Origin: Campylobacter taeniopygiae
GTDB taxonomy: Bacteria; Campylobacterota; Campylobacteria; Campylobacterales; Campylobacteraceae
Direction: 5' to 3'
DNA: 64,000 bases
Assembly (NCBI RefSeq): GCF_005406225.1
Contig: NZ_NXLY01000002.1
Coordinates: forward strand, 89,392 to 153,391
Shown: positions 26,706-35,442 of the stretch, one piece after another
Layout of the letters: each line of letters begins with the position of its first letter
How positions within the stretch are numbered: the first letter of the stretch is position 1
Program-made: the position numbers and the translations under genes
Notes under the pieces: generated by a model
The model's database searches: none
What the model saw: only the letters and a program-made list of their open reading frames with translations
What the model was told of the DNA's origin: nothing

Positions 26706-27464
26706 TTATTTTTTCAAATCCTTAAATAAATAATTTAAATATTGATTTAAAATTTCTTCTCTTTTATATAAATCTTTAAAATTTGAAATTTTAACATTGA
26801 GTGCAAAAGATTGATAAGAATGAAATTTTTTCAAATAAACAAATCCTACAATCCAAGCAATACTATCATTAAAGCCCGTTTTACCATAAAGAATAAAATC
26901 ATCATTTTGTCTTAACTCGATCGTTTTAATGACTTCTTCTTGAATTTTTTTAGAATAAGGAAGTTTTAAATTGGCAAGTTTAAAAAGTAAAGCGGCTTGT
27001 TCTTTGGCTGAAATTTGTAAAGTATTATCAAGCCAAAAAGCATCAATTTTAGAAATTTTTTTATTGCCATAATCAAGCTTGTTTAAATTTTCTTGCATTC
27101 TTACTTTGCCTATTTTTCTAGCAAGTTCTTTAAAAGCAGGCACTTGAGATCTTTTTATAGCTGAAGTTAAATTCGCATCCTGTGCCCAAGAAGATAAAAA
27201 GACTTTTTCGCCTTTATAATGATAAAAAACTTCACTTGTATCTTTGAGTACATGAGAATTTAAAGCGATTAAAGCATTAAAAATTTTAAAAGTAGAAGCT
27301 GGAGAAAAACGCTCTTTAGCTTTTAAAAAATCATTACTCAAAAACTCTTTACCATCATAAACAATCATTACTCCGCTAAGATTTTGCTCTTTAAAAAAAT
27401 CTGGCAAATTTTTAGCAAAAATAAAATTTTGAAAAAGTAAAAATAAAATAAATATTCTTATCAT
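26706..27464 (-). CDS. blaOXA: Class D beta-lactamase, OXA-61/OXA-184-type
   Basis: A periplasmic serine beta-lactamase of 252 residues. The signal peptide ends near FAKN (17-19). The class D motifs are visible: STFK at 57-60 with nucleophile S57 and the lysine K60 that is carboxylated in this class, SQV at 106-108, YGN at 132-134, W144 and KTG at 195-197. The family is native to Campylobacter and gives ampicillin resistance when well expressed. The ATG overlaps the tcdA stop by four bases, so expression depends on the surE-tcdA transcript. The exact allele cannot be named from memory. Confidence 0.92.
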   Translation of the reverse strand: MIRIFILFLLFQNFIFAKNLPDFFKEQNLSGVMIVYDGKEFLSNDFLKAKERFSPASTFKIFNALIALNSHVLKDTSEVFYHYKGEKVFLSSWAQDANLTSAIKRSQVPAFKELARKIGKVRMQENLNKLDYGNKKISKIDAFWLDNTLQISAKEQAALLFKLANLKLPYSKKIQEEVIKTIELRQNDDFILYGKTGFNDSIAWIVGFVYLKKFHSYQSFALNVKISNFKDLYKREEILNQYLNYLFKDLKK

Positions 27465-28114
27465 TTTTTATCCATAACCTTTTTAAAAGCCAAAGAAGCT
27501 AAAGCCAAACCAAAAGAAGCCGTAACCCCCATAAAAGAACCAAGATCCTTACAGCAAGGCACTTCATCTGAAAAAACCACGTCAAAATCTTGATTAAAAC
27601 CCGATTTTCTAAGTTCATAACGAAATTTTTTTGCCAAAGCATCACCGTAAGTTTTAAAAATACTTGTCGTTTTAATACGCGTAGGATCAAGTTTTCTTGC
27701 TCCACCTGTAGAAGAAATAAAAATTTGCTTTTTAAAATCAATCCTATTAGCCAAAGCTACTTTAGCAGGAATATCATCAATCGCGTCGATAATAAGATCA
27801 AAAGAACTCAAATCAAATTGATTAAGAAAATCTTGATCAATTCTAGCTACAATACCTCGAGCTTGATAAATTCTTTCAAAAACTTTCGCTTTTTCTTCAC
27901 CTATGTGCTCACTATGAATTTGGCGATTTTGATTTGTGCTTTCAAAGCAATCCCCATCGATTAAAGTAAGATTTGTAAAACCACTTCTAAAAAGCGCATC
28001 AACGCAAATTCCACCAACTCCACCAAGCCCACAAACTAAAACTTTAGTTTGAGAAATTTTCTCTAAATTTTCTTCTCCAATCAACCATTTTATACGCGTA
28101 AATCTATCATTCAT
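27461..28114 (-). CDS. tcdA: tRNA threonylcarbamoyladenosine dehydratase-like (TcdA/ThiF family)
   Basis: A 217-residue E1-like adenylating enzyme. The nucleotide-binding GLGGVGG is at 29-35, followed by LIDGD and the NQNRQ motif. The segment ARKLDPTRIKTTSIFKTYGD matches TcdA, which cyclises t6A to ct6A on tRNA. MoeB/ThiF and HesA proteins are alternatives, but those have CxxC zinc sites that are not evident here. It overlaps surE by one base and bla by four. Confidence 0.78.
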   Translation of the reverse strand: MNDRFTRIKWLIGEENLEKISQTKVLVCGLGGVGGICVDALFRSGFTNLTLIDGDCFESTNQNRQIHSEHIGEEKAKVFERIYQARGIVARIDQDFLNQFDLSSFDLIIDAIDDIPAKVALANRIDFKKQIFISSTGGARKLDPTRIKTTSIFKTYGDALAKKFRYELRKSGFNQDFDVVFSDEVPCCKDLGSFMGVTASFGLALASLAFKKVMDKK

Positions 28115-28884
28115 TATTTTTCCTTAATCCATTTTTTTGTTTGTTTTAATTTTTTATAAGCCGTTAAATCAAGCATTATAGGCGTAATAGTCGCATAACC
28201 TTTCTTTAAAAGAGCGATATCGGATTTTTTTTCTTCTTCAAAATCTAAATTAGCACTTGCAAGCCAAAAATACTTCTTTCCTCTTGGATTGACATTGCAA
28301 TGGGCTTTATAATTGTAAATTCTTTTTCCAACTTTAGCGATTTTAATCCCTTTAAATTTAGTTTTTGAAGATGGAAAATTCACATTTAAAAATTCTTTTT
28401 TATCTAAAGGAAATCCTTGATTAAAAATTTTTTTCACAAGTTTTTTTATAATTTTTAAAGCGATTTTATAATCTATTTTTTCATTATTTTTATAAAATTG
28501 TGAAAAAGCAATAGCCGGAACTCCTTGTAAAACAGCCTCCATAGCTCCCGCACAAGTACCAGAATATGTAATATCTTCACCTACATTTGCGCCTTTATTG
28601 ATCCCACTTATAACAAGATCGGGTAATTTTTTCTTATAAAAAGCATGTAAAGCCAGATAAATACAATCCGCAGGAGTTCCATCATCTAGCTTATAAAATC
28701 TTTTTTTAACCTTAACAAACTGAAGAGGTCTTACCAAAGTAATAGAATGAGAACAAGCCGATTTTTCATTTGAAGGTGCAACTACTGTTATTTTTGCTTT
28801 AAATTCTTTTTTCAGCATCTCAACAAGTTTTTTCAAGCCTTTGCTTTCATAGCCATCATCATTAGTAATAAGAATTTCTTTCAT
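28114..28884 (-). CDS. surE: 5'/3'-nucleotidase SurE
   Basis: SurE is a metal-dependent nucleoside monophosphatase linked to stress survival. The 256-residue protein has ITNDDGYESKGL at 6-17 with the metal-binding Asp pair, SACSHSITLVRPL, DGTPADC and SGINKGANVGEDITYSGTCA, all family signatures. It leads the leftward surE-tcdA-bla operon and is divergent from cdtA. Confidence 0.96.
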   Translation of the reverse strand: MKEILITNDDGYESKGLKKLVEMLKKEFKAKITVVAPSNEKSACSHSITLVRPLQFVKVKKRFYKLDDGTPADCIYLALHAFYKKKLPDLVISGINKGANVGEDITYSGTCAGAMEAVLQGVPAIAFSQFYKNNEKIDYKIALKIIKKLVKKIFNQGFPLDKKEFLNVNFPSSKTKFKGIKIAKVGKRIYNYKAHCNVNPRGKKYFWLASANLDFEEEKKSDIALLKKGYATITPIMLDLTAYKKLKQTKKWIKEK

Positions 28885-28893
28885 TTTCAGCCT

Positions 28894-28902
28894 TGTTATA
28901 AT
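28894..28902 (+). promoter_or_regulatory. Distal extended -10 candidate for cdtABC
   Basis: TGTTATAAT lies just beyond the surE start, facing cdtA. It would give a leader of about 145 bases. It may also be a chance match. Confidence 0.35.
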
Positions 28903-29016
28903 TTAAATTAAAGAAATTATTTTCAAAAAAAGTAAATTAAAATTATATACAAAAAATAATAATTTTTATTACTTTTTAATCTGTAATTTAAATTCAAATT
29001 AAATTTTTGTAAATTA

Positions 29017-29025
29017 TGTTATGAT
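29017..29025 (+). promoter_or_regulatory. Proximal extended -10 promoter for cdtABC
   Basis: TGTTATGAT lies 29 bases before the cdtA ATG and would give a leader of about 20 bases. AAGGA is at 29042-29046. Confidence 0.5.
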
Positions 29026-29054
29026 ACTAAATATCAAAATTAAGGATATTGCCC

Positions 29055-29837
29055 ATGAAAAAAATCAAATATGGCTTATTTTTTCTAGTTTTTACTATGA
29101 TGTTTTCAGCTTGTTCGACTAAAGAACTCAATCCTTTAGGACGCTCTTATGGGGAAATGTATGATAGTGATCCTTTAAAAATCGGTCAAGAACCAACAGC
29201 ACCACAAAAGCAAACTGGTTTAGCTGAAGGACAAAAATTTCCAGCCATCCCTTTAGTGCCACCTGTTTTGCATTTTGACTCTGCTGATGCTAATTCTACA
29301 GAAATTCCAAGACCGAGATTAAAATCAAATGGTGAATTTAATGACGTCTCCGCCGTTGGAGGGATCAGCTATACAAGTGATTATGTAACCGTTATGAATC
29401 CAAATGGAGCAGCATTGACTATATCAAACACCAATCCAGGAAATTGGATATGGGGATATAATCTATACGCAAGTAAAGGTTTTGAAGATGCAAGAACTTG
29501 GCGTTTGGTTGAATTTGCAAGCAATATTGTTATGTTTAAAAATGCCCAAACCAATACTTGTCTTAATGCTTATGGTAATGGTATAGTGCATTATCCTTGT
29601 GATCAAAGCAATCACGCACAATTTTGGAAACTCATTCCTATGAGTAATGGAGCGTATCAGATTAGAAATGTTGCCACACAACAATGTATCCAAACCCCTG
29701 TAAATGATGTCATGCATGAATTTAATCTTAGCTCTTATAAGATTTATTTAACAGAGTGTGTCAAACCAGGTGAAAAAACTTTGGACAGACAATGGTATAT
29801 CACAGCGCCTACTTATGGGGCTATTTCACCTTATTAA
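29055..29837 (+). CDS. cdtA: Cytolethal distending toxin subunit A
   Basis: CdtA binds host cells together with CdtC and delivers CdtB. The 260-residue protein has a lipoprotein signal (lipobox FSAC) and a C-terminal ricin-like lectin domain (about residues 110-255) with repeated QxW-like contexts (HAQFWKL, DRQWYI). I chose the ATG at 29055 because AAGGA lies eight bases upstream; a TTG two codons earlier is too close. It starts an operon cdtA-cdtB-cdtC placed next to surE instead of the usual C. jejuni cdt site. Confidence 0.93.
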   Translation: MKKIKYGLFFLVFTMMFSACSTKELNPLGRSYGEMYDSDPLKIGQEPTAPQKQTGLAEGQKFPAIPLVPPVLHFDSADANSTEIPRPRLKSNGEFNDVSAVGGISYTSDYVTVMNPNGAALTISNTNPGNWIWGYNLYASKGFEDARTWRLVEFASNIVMFKNAQTNTCLNAYGNGIVHYPCDQSNHAQFWKLIPMSNGAYQIRNVATQQCIQTPVNDVMHEFNLSSYKIYLTECVKPGEKTLDRQWYITAPTYGAISPY

Positions 29838-29848
29838 AGGAATAAACA

Positions 29849-30655
29849 ATGAGAAAAGTAATTTTATTTTTATTTTTTAATATTAGTTTTGTTTTTGGAG
29901 CTTTGGAAAATTATTCTAGCGGAACTTGGAATATGCAAGGATCTTCAGCTTCAACTGAAAGCAAATGGAATGTTAGCGTTAGACAGCTTATAACTGGGGA
30001 TAATCCTTTAGATATAGTTGCTATACAAGAAGCAGGAGTTCTACCCTCAACTGCTACAATGACTACAAGACAAGTACAACCTGTGGGCGTTGGAATTCCT
30101 ATACATGAGTATGAATGGAATTTAGGAACTTCATCGCGTCCAAATGTAGTTTATATTTATTACTCAAGAATAGACGTTGGAGCTAATCGCGTTAATATGG
30201 CGATAGTAAGTAGAACAAGGGCTGATGAGGTTATAGTATTGCCTCCTCCAACCGTGGCCTCAAGACCTATTATAGGGATTCGAATTTGTAATGATGTATT
30301 TTTAAATGTCCATGCTTTAGCTAGGGGCGGAAATGATGCGGGTGCTTTAGTAACAGCTGTAGATATGCACTTTAGAAATTTACCCGATATTAGCTGGATG
30401 ATCATGGGAGATTTTAATCGCAACCCTAATCAACTCCTCCCATTACTTGATGCTGATTTAAGAAGACGCATTAACATTGTCTATCCACCTTCTTTTACGC
30501 AAACTTCAGGCAATACGATTGATTATGCCATCACTGGAAATTCTAATCAAGCAGCAGCCTATAGACCACCATTGATCACAGCTGTTTTAGCCTTAGCGGG
30601 TATTAGAACTTTTTTAGCATCGGATCATTTTCCAGTTAATTTTAGGAGGTTTTAA
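29849..30655 (+). CDS. cdtB: Cytolethal distending toxin subunit B (DNase I-like)
   Basis: CdtB enters the host nucleus, damages DNA and stops the cell cycle; it also has phosphatase activity. The 268-residue protein has a signal peptide ending near VFG. The DNase I-fold residues are present: E61 in IQEAG, H155 in NVHALA, D188 and N190 in GDFNRNP, and D259-H260 in SDHFP. R144 in GIRI is kept. The sequence is clearly diverged from classical C. jejuni CdtB and closer to C. coli type as far as I remember. It appears functional. The next gene starts directly after its stop. Confidence 0.95.
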   Translation: MRKVILFLFFNISFVFGALENYSSGTWNMQGSSASTESKWNVSVRQLITGDNPLDIVAIQEAGVLPSTATMTTRQVQPVGVGIPIHEYEWNLGTSSRPNVVYIYYSRIDVGANRVNMAIVSRTRADEVIVLPPPTVASRPIIGIRICNDVFLNVHALARGGNDAGALVTAVDMHFRNLPDISWMIMGDFNRNPNQLLPLLDADLRRRINIVYPPSFTQTSGNTIDYAITGNSNQAAAYRPPLITAVLALAGIRTFLASDHFPVNFRRF

Positions 30656-31228
30656 ATGAAAAAAATTTTAGTTTTATGTGCTGTATTGATGAGTTTAGCT
30701 TTTGGCATTGAACCTAAAGGGGATTTGCCTGATTATACGCCTATGTTTGCAATCAGATCTCTTCAAACTGGAATTTCAATCAGTATTTTTAGAGAAAGCT
30801 CACAAGATCTAACCGATCAAAATTGGGTATTAAGAGAAATCACTTTAAGTGATAAATTAAAAGCTAAAGATACACTCGCTGATAAATTTCCTTTTGGTTA
30901 TGTTCAATTTGTCAATCCAAATGATGATGATATATGTTTAGCTATTTTAGAAAGTGGTTTTTTTGGGGTTAAATCTTGTAAAGGAGATTTAGAAGATGAA
31001 AAATTAGAAACTGTTTTTTCTATCATGCCAACAACAAGTTCTGCAGTGCAAATTAGATCTTTGGTTTTGGGTGGAGTGGAATGTATATCTACCTTTCGTA
31101 ACCCTCAAATTCCTTTAGAAACTCGTATAGGCATACAAGAATGCTTTAGAGGACCTCATCAATTTATCGCGCCTTTTCAGTTATTGTTTTTTACTCCTGC
31201 TATCGTTGAAGCAACTCCGCTTAATTAA
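30656..31228 (+). CDS. cdtC: Cytolethal distending toxin subunit C
   Basis: CdtC is the second lectin-like subunit that binds the cell surface. The 190-residue protein has a signal peptide (cleavage near AFG, 15-17) and a ricin-type beta-trefoil domain with FGYVQFVNP, DICLAIL, CISTF and IQECF segments. It starts on the base after the cdtB stop. A perfect hairpin terminator overlaps its 3' end. Confidence 0.92.
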   Translation: MKKILVLCAVLMSLAFGIEPKGDLPDYTPMFAIRSLQTGISISIFRESSQDLTDQNWVLREITLSDKLKAKDTLADKFPFGYVQFVNPNDDDICLAILESGFFGVKSCKGDLEDEKLETVFSIMPTTSSAVQIRSLVLGGVECISTFRNPQIPLETRIGIQECFRGPHQFIAPFQLLFFTPAIVEATPLN

Positions 31229-31253
31229 TTTACCTTTTTAGGTAAATTAATTA
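31222..31253 (+). terminator. Terminator of the cdt operon
   Basis: Perfect 13-base arms (TAATTAATTTACC and complement) around a TTTTTA loop include the cdtC stop codon. The flank is AT-rich, with a short T run further on. Confidence 0.55.
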
Positions 31254-31356
31254 TTAACTTTTATAAATAAACTAAAAACACTTAAAAAATATTTTTTAAA
31301 AAATCAAGCTTTATTTGCTATAATTGCTAAAAAATTATTTTAAAAAGGAAATTTTT

Positions 31357-32061
31357 ATGTTAAATCTTTTGCTTTTAAGCAGTTCAAGTTATCAAAATAC
31401 CGGTTATTTAACCCATGCCAAAACCTATATACAAGATTTTTTAAAAGAATGTGATTCTTTAAATGAAGAAATACTTTTTATCCCTTATGCAGGGGTAAGA
31501 AGAAATAATGATGAATATGAGAAAAAAGTAAAAGAAAGTTTAAATCAAGAAAATATCGTCTCTATACATCGTTATAATCACTCTAAAGAAGCTATTTTAA
31601 AAGCTAAAGTCATTTTAGTCGGCGGGGGTAATACTTTTATGCTTTTATCTAAACTTTATGAATACGATCTTTTAGATTGTCTAGCTCAACGCGTCAAAGA
31701 AGGGGCTTGTTATATCGGCTGGAGTGCTGGATCAAATATAGCAGGAAAAAGCATAAAAACAACCAACGATATGCCAATTATCATGCCTCAAAGTTTTAAC
31801 GCACTCAATCTTTTTCCTCATCAAATCAATCCTCATTTTATCAGCGGCAAAATTCAAGGGCACAATGGAGAAAGTCGAGAAGAACGCTTAGAAGAATTTT
31901 TAATCGCCAATCCTCAAGAAAAAATTTACGCCATACCTGAAGGATCGGCTCTTAGAATAAAAGATGATAAAGTTAAAATTATAGGGCATAATCCAGTGCT
32001 TAAATTTGAACACCCTATGAAAAGCACAACTTTAGAACTCAATCAAGAATACCCTTATTAA
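31357..32061 (+). CDS. pepE: Dipeptidase E (alpha-aspartyl dipeptidase)
   Basis: PepE splits dipeptides with N-terminal aspartate in the cytoplasm. The 234-residue S51 peptidase has S123 in GWSAGSN, with D138 and H160 (INPHF) in the places expected from the E. coli triad S120/D135/H157. GGGNTFML is a family motif. I chose the ATG at 31357 because it follows AAGGAA; a TTG 11 codons upstream lacks an RBS. A dicarboxylate transporter gene follows after 11 bases, so the aspartate released may be deaminated to fumarate and exchanged. Confidence 0.9.
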   Translation: MLNLLLLSSSSYQNTGYLTHAKTYIQDFLKECDSLNEEILFIPYAGVRRNNDEYEKKVKESLNQENIVSIHRYNHSKEAILKAKVILVGGGNTFMLLSKLYEYDLLDCLAQRVKEGACYIGWSAGSNIAGKSIKTTNDMPIIMPQSFNALNLFPHQINPHFISGKIQGHNGESREERLEEFLIANPQEKIYAIPEGSALRIKDDKVKIIGHNPVLKFEHPMKSTTLELNQEYPY

Positions 32062-32072
32062 AAGGAATTAAA

Positions 32073-33371
32073 ATGCATAATTTTTATTTGATATTAGCAG
32101 CTTTAGGAACTTTGGCAACTGTTATTTTACTCATTAAAAAAGCAGAGACGAAAACAACTTTATTTGGTGTTGGTTTTATCCTTTGTTTGGTTTCTTTAAA
32201 GCCAATTGATGCCTTAAATGCCTTTACTTCTTCAATGACTCAAGCCTCTTTGCTTAAAGCCATTTGTGCGAGTATGGGTTTTGCCTTTGTGATGAAATTC
32301 ACTCGATGTGACGCTCATTTAGTTCGATTGCTCACCGCTCCTTTAAAAAATTTAGGCTTTTTCTTAATCCCTATTGCTTTTATCATAACTTTTTTTATTT
32401 CCATTGCTATACCTTCTGCGGCCGGTTGTTCTGCGGCTGTTGGGGCAACTTTAATCCCTTTATTGATGGCTTCTGGGATCAAACCTGCTATGGCAGCGAC
32501 TGCGGTTGTAAGCGGAACTTTAGGAAGTGCTTTAAGCCCTGGCACTTCTCATAATGGCATCATCGCTGATATGAGTGGCTTAAGCATCCCTCAAGTTTTA
32601 AGTGTTCAATTTAATTTTACTTTTGTTTCTGGAATCATCACTTGTATTTGTTTAATCATTATGGCTCTTATTTTTAAAGATTATCAAAAAGGAGCAGTTT
32701 ATGAAAGCAAAACACAAACCGAAGAAGGAATTAAAAAAGCAAATTTCTTATATGCTTTGATGCCTTTAGTTCCTATTGTTATTTTGATCGTCGGTGCAAG
32801 CAATTTACCAAAAATTGAAATTTTAAATCCTATTTTAAACTGGACAACTAAAATTCAAGTGGCAGAAGCTATGCTTTTAGGTGCTATTTTAGCTATGGTT
32901 GTAACTATGAGTAGTCCTACTAAAATTTGTCAAGAATTTTTCAATGGTATGGGAAATTCTTATGCTAATGTTGTAGGTATTATCGTTGCTGCAAGTGTTT
33001 TTGCTGCAGGATTGGAAGCTTGTGGAGCTACTAAGGCTGTGATTGAATTTTTAAAAAATGAGCAGCATTATGTCCGATTTGGAGGAACCTTTATACCTTT
33101 TTTAATGGCTATGGTAACAGGTTCAGGCGATGCGCCAACTATGGCTTTTAATCAGTCAATCACCATACACGCTAAAGATTTAGGCTTTGATCAAGTGGCA
33201 TTAGGTATGGTAGCCACAGTCGCTGGGGTGCTTGGAAGGGTTGTTTCACCTATCATGGCGGCAAGTATTATTGTCGCGGGTATCGCAGGGATAAATACCA
33301 TAGAAATTGTAAAAAGAACTGCGCTAGGCTCGATCATTTCTCTTTTAGTGATCGCTTTTATTATGCTTTAA
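32073..33371 (+). CDS. dcuC: DcuC-family C4-dicarboxylate transporter
   Basis: A 432-residue inner-membrane protein with 11-13 hydrophobic helices. Diagnostic segments are PSAAGCSAAVGATLIPLL and GTSHNGIIADMSG, typical of DcuC, which exports succinate during fumarate respiration. The coupling to an aspartyl dipeptidase suggests use of aspartate-derived dicarboxylates. Its end overlaps the convergent pepT end by 11 bases. Substrate direction cannot be told from sequence. Confidence 0.85.
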   Translation: MHNFYLILAALGTLATVILLIKKAETKTTLFGVGFILCLVSLKPIDALNAFTSSMTQASLLKAICASMGFAFVMKFTRCDAHLVRLLTAPLKNLGFFLIPIAFIITFFISIAIPSAAGCSAAVGATLIPLLMASGIKPAMAATAVVSGTLGSALSPGTSHNGIIADMSGLSIPQVLSVQFNFTFVSGIITCICLIIMALIFKDYQKGAVYESKTQTEEGIKKANFLYALMPLVPIVILIVGASNLPKIEILNPILNWTTKIQVAEAMLLGAILAMVVTMSSPTKICQEFFNGMGNSYANVVGIIVAASVFAAGLEACGATKAVIEFLKNEQHYVRFGGTFIPFLMAMVTGSGDAPTMAFNQSITIHAKDLGFDQVALGMVATVAGVLGRVVSPIMAASIIVAGIAGINTIEIVKRTALGSIISLLVIAFIML

Positions 33372-34596
33372 TTTCACTAGCTAAAAGAATGATTTCTTGC
33401 AAAACTTTACTTGCTGCTTTTAAAGATTTAAGTGGCAAGTATTCATAAATAGAATGAAAATTATGTGCTCCAGTAAAGATATTTGGACACATAAGCCCTT
33501 TTTCAGATAGCACAGCCCCATCATAACCGCCACGCATAGGAATGATCTTTGCCTTTATATCTAAATTTTCATAAGCTTTTAAAGCCAGTTTTACAGGGAG
33601 ACAATCCGTAGTTTTTAAGGCATTAAAAACATTTTTATAACGATTTGATAAATGAATTTGTATCCTTTGCTCACCCCACATTTTTTTACAAGAATCGCAT
33701 AAATCTTGCAAGAATTGCATTCTTTGCTTATATTTTTCCTCATCAAATTCTCTAATGTCTATTTTTAAAATCGTTTTTGCACTATTTCCATTTATTTCTT
33801 TCACCCAAAAATACCCTTCCTTGCCTTGCGTGTATTCAGGTGCCTCACCTCTTGGCAACATAGAAATAAATTGATGGGCTAAAATCAGCGAATTTACAAG
33901 TTTGCCTTTTGCACTCATAGGGTGTGCTGAAACTCCTTGAAAAGTTACTATAGCATCTCCAGCATTCCAATTTTCATAGATAAACTCACCTATACCACAA
34001 CAATCCAAACAATACCCAAAATCAGCGTTAATTTCTTTCACATCAAAAGCCTTAGCCCCTCTTAATCCCTGCTCTTCATCAGGCAAAAAGCCCACAATGA
34101 TATCCCCATGTTTTAAAGAAGGATTTTTAACAAAAAATTCAAGCATATCCATAATCGCAGCGATGGCGGCTTTATCATCCGCACCTAGCAAACTCGTTCC
34201 ATCAGTATGGATAATATCATCGCCTTTGTAATTTTTAAGCTCTTCAAATTCACTTTCTCTTAGATAAAGATCTAATTCTTTATTAAGACAAATATCTCCA
34301 CCTTCATAATGCGTGATCTGTGCTTTGGTATCATTTTTTTGCTCACTACTAGTATCTAAATGTGCAAAAAAAGCTATACGGGGTGCATTGGAAACATTTG
34401 CAGGTAAAAGTGCTGTTGTGATAGAATTTGATCTTTTAACAATCTGACTCAATCCAAGCTCTTGAAGTTCCTTTGCTAGCAAACTAGCCAGTTGCATTTC
34501 ATTAGGATTTGAAGGCATGATACCTGCCAAACCATTTTCTTTATTGGTTGTGGTATTGATCTTAGTATAATTTATAAATCTTTGGGCGATATCCAT
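33361..34596 (-). CDS. pepT: Tripeptide aminopeptidase (peptidase T)
   Basis: PepT removes the N-terminal residue from tripeptides. The 411-residue M20 zinc peptidase has H79 and D81 in FFAHLDTSS, D140 in LLGADDKAA, E174-E175 in PDEEQGLRG and a late His in FTGAHNFHS. A dimerisation lid domain lies at about 205-315. Together with pepE and dcuC it forms a small peptide-use cluster next to the CDT genes. Confidence 0.94.
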   Translation of the reverse strand: MDIAQRFINYTKINTTTNKENGLAGIMPSNPNEMQLASLLAKELQELGLSQIVKRSNSITTALLPANVSNAPRIAFFAHLDTSSEQKNDTKAQITHYEGGDICLNKELDLYLRESEFEELKNYKGDDIIHTDGTSLLGADDKAAIAAIMDMLEFFVKNPSLKHGDIIVGFLPDEEQGLRGAKAFDVKEINADFGYCLDCCGIGEFIYENWNAGDAIVTFQGVSAHPMSAKGKLVNSLILAHQFISMLPRGEAPEYTQGKEGYFWVKEINGNSAKTILKIDIREFDEEKYKQRMQFLQDLCDSCKKMWGEQRIQIHLSNRYKNVFNALKTTDCLPVKLALKAYENLDIKAKIIPMRGGYDGAVLSEKGLMCPNIFTGAHNFHSIYEYLPLKSLKAASKVLQEIILLASEIKA

Positions 34597-34646
34597 AAAA
34601 ACTCCTTAAATTTTACGCTTAGGAAAAAGAATTAATCATCTTGTAT

Positions 34647-34652
34647 TATAAT
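34647..34652 (+). promoter_or_regulatory. -10 box of peb3
   Basis: TATAAT lies 30 bases before the peb3 ATG, with TTGTAT just upstream and AGGA before the start. Confidence 0.55.
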
Positions 34653-34681
34653 CGCATTTCATTAAATTTTTAGGATGAAAA

Positions 34682-35434
34682 ATGAAAAAAATATTAAATT
34701 TATTTGGTGCTTGTGCGGTTTTTGCAAGTTTAGCTTTTGCAGATGTTAATATGTATGGTCCAGGTGGCCCTCACTTTGCTTTACAAGAAATAGCAAAAAA
34801 ATACGAGAAAAAAACCGGCGTAAAAGTCAATCTTACCTTTGGTCCTCAAGCTAGTTGGATCGAAAAAGCAAAAAAAGATGCGGATATATTATTTGGTGCT
34901 TCGGATCAATCAGCTTTAGCCATTACAACAGATTTTGATAAAAAATTTGATGTTAAAAAAATCGAACCATTGTATTTTAGAAAAGCGATCATTCTTACTC
35001 AAAAAGGCAATCCTCTAAAAATCAAAGGCTTAGAAGATCTTGCTAAAAAAGGAGTGAAAATCGTTGTCCCAGAAGGTGCAGGAAAAAGCAATACTTCAGG
35101 AACAGGCGTTTGGGAAGATATGATAGGAAGAACTCAAAATATAAAAATGATTCAAGATTTTAGAAACAATATCGTTGCTTTCACCCCTAACAGCGGTGCT
35201 GCTAAAAAATTATTTTTAGAAAAAAAAGCGGATGCGTGGATCACTTGGATCGATTGGGCTAAGGCAAATCCAGACTATGGCGATGTTGTTGATATCGAAA
35301 AAAAATTAGTCGTATATAGAACTTTCAACATAGTCGCAAAAAATAATGCAGATAAACAAATTCAAGATTTTATCACTTATCTTAAAAGTGATGATGCTTA
35401 TAAAGTATTTAAAAAATACGGATATAGAAAATAA
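34682..35434 (+). CDS. peb3: PEB3 major antigen, AcfC-like periplasmic binding protein
   Basis: PEB3 is an abundant surface or periplasmic antigen in C. jejuni and binds 3-phosphoglycerate-like ligands in crystal studies. The 250-residue protein has a signal peptide (cleavage at AFA-D, residue 20). Ligand-loop segments such as FGPQASW, ILFGASDQSA and PNSGAAKK are visible. The usual C. jejuni N-glycosylation sequon near residue 90 (DFNVS in memory) is not present here; that spot reads DFDKKF. A strong terminator follows, so it is monocistronic. Confidence 0.93.
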   Translation: MKKILNLFGACAVFASLAFADVNMYGPGGPHFALQEIAKKYEKKTGVKVNLTFGPQASWIEKAKKDADILFGASDQSALAITTDFDKKFDVKKIEPLYFRKAIILTQKGNPLKIKGLEDLAKKGVKIVVPEGAGKSNTSGTGVWEDMIGRTQNIKMIQDFRNNIVAFTPNSGAAKKLFLEKKADAWITWIDWAKANPDYGDVVDIEKKLVVYRTFNIVAKNNADKQIQDFITYLKSDDAYKVFKKYGYRK

Positions 35435-35442
35435 AGCTTACG

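Noticed and set aside
27590..27964. A 124-codon plus-strand frame within tcdA
   Set aside because: It is the complement of conserved ThiF-fold coding sequence and has no RBS or recognisable domain.
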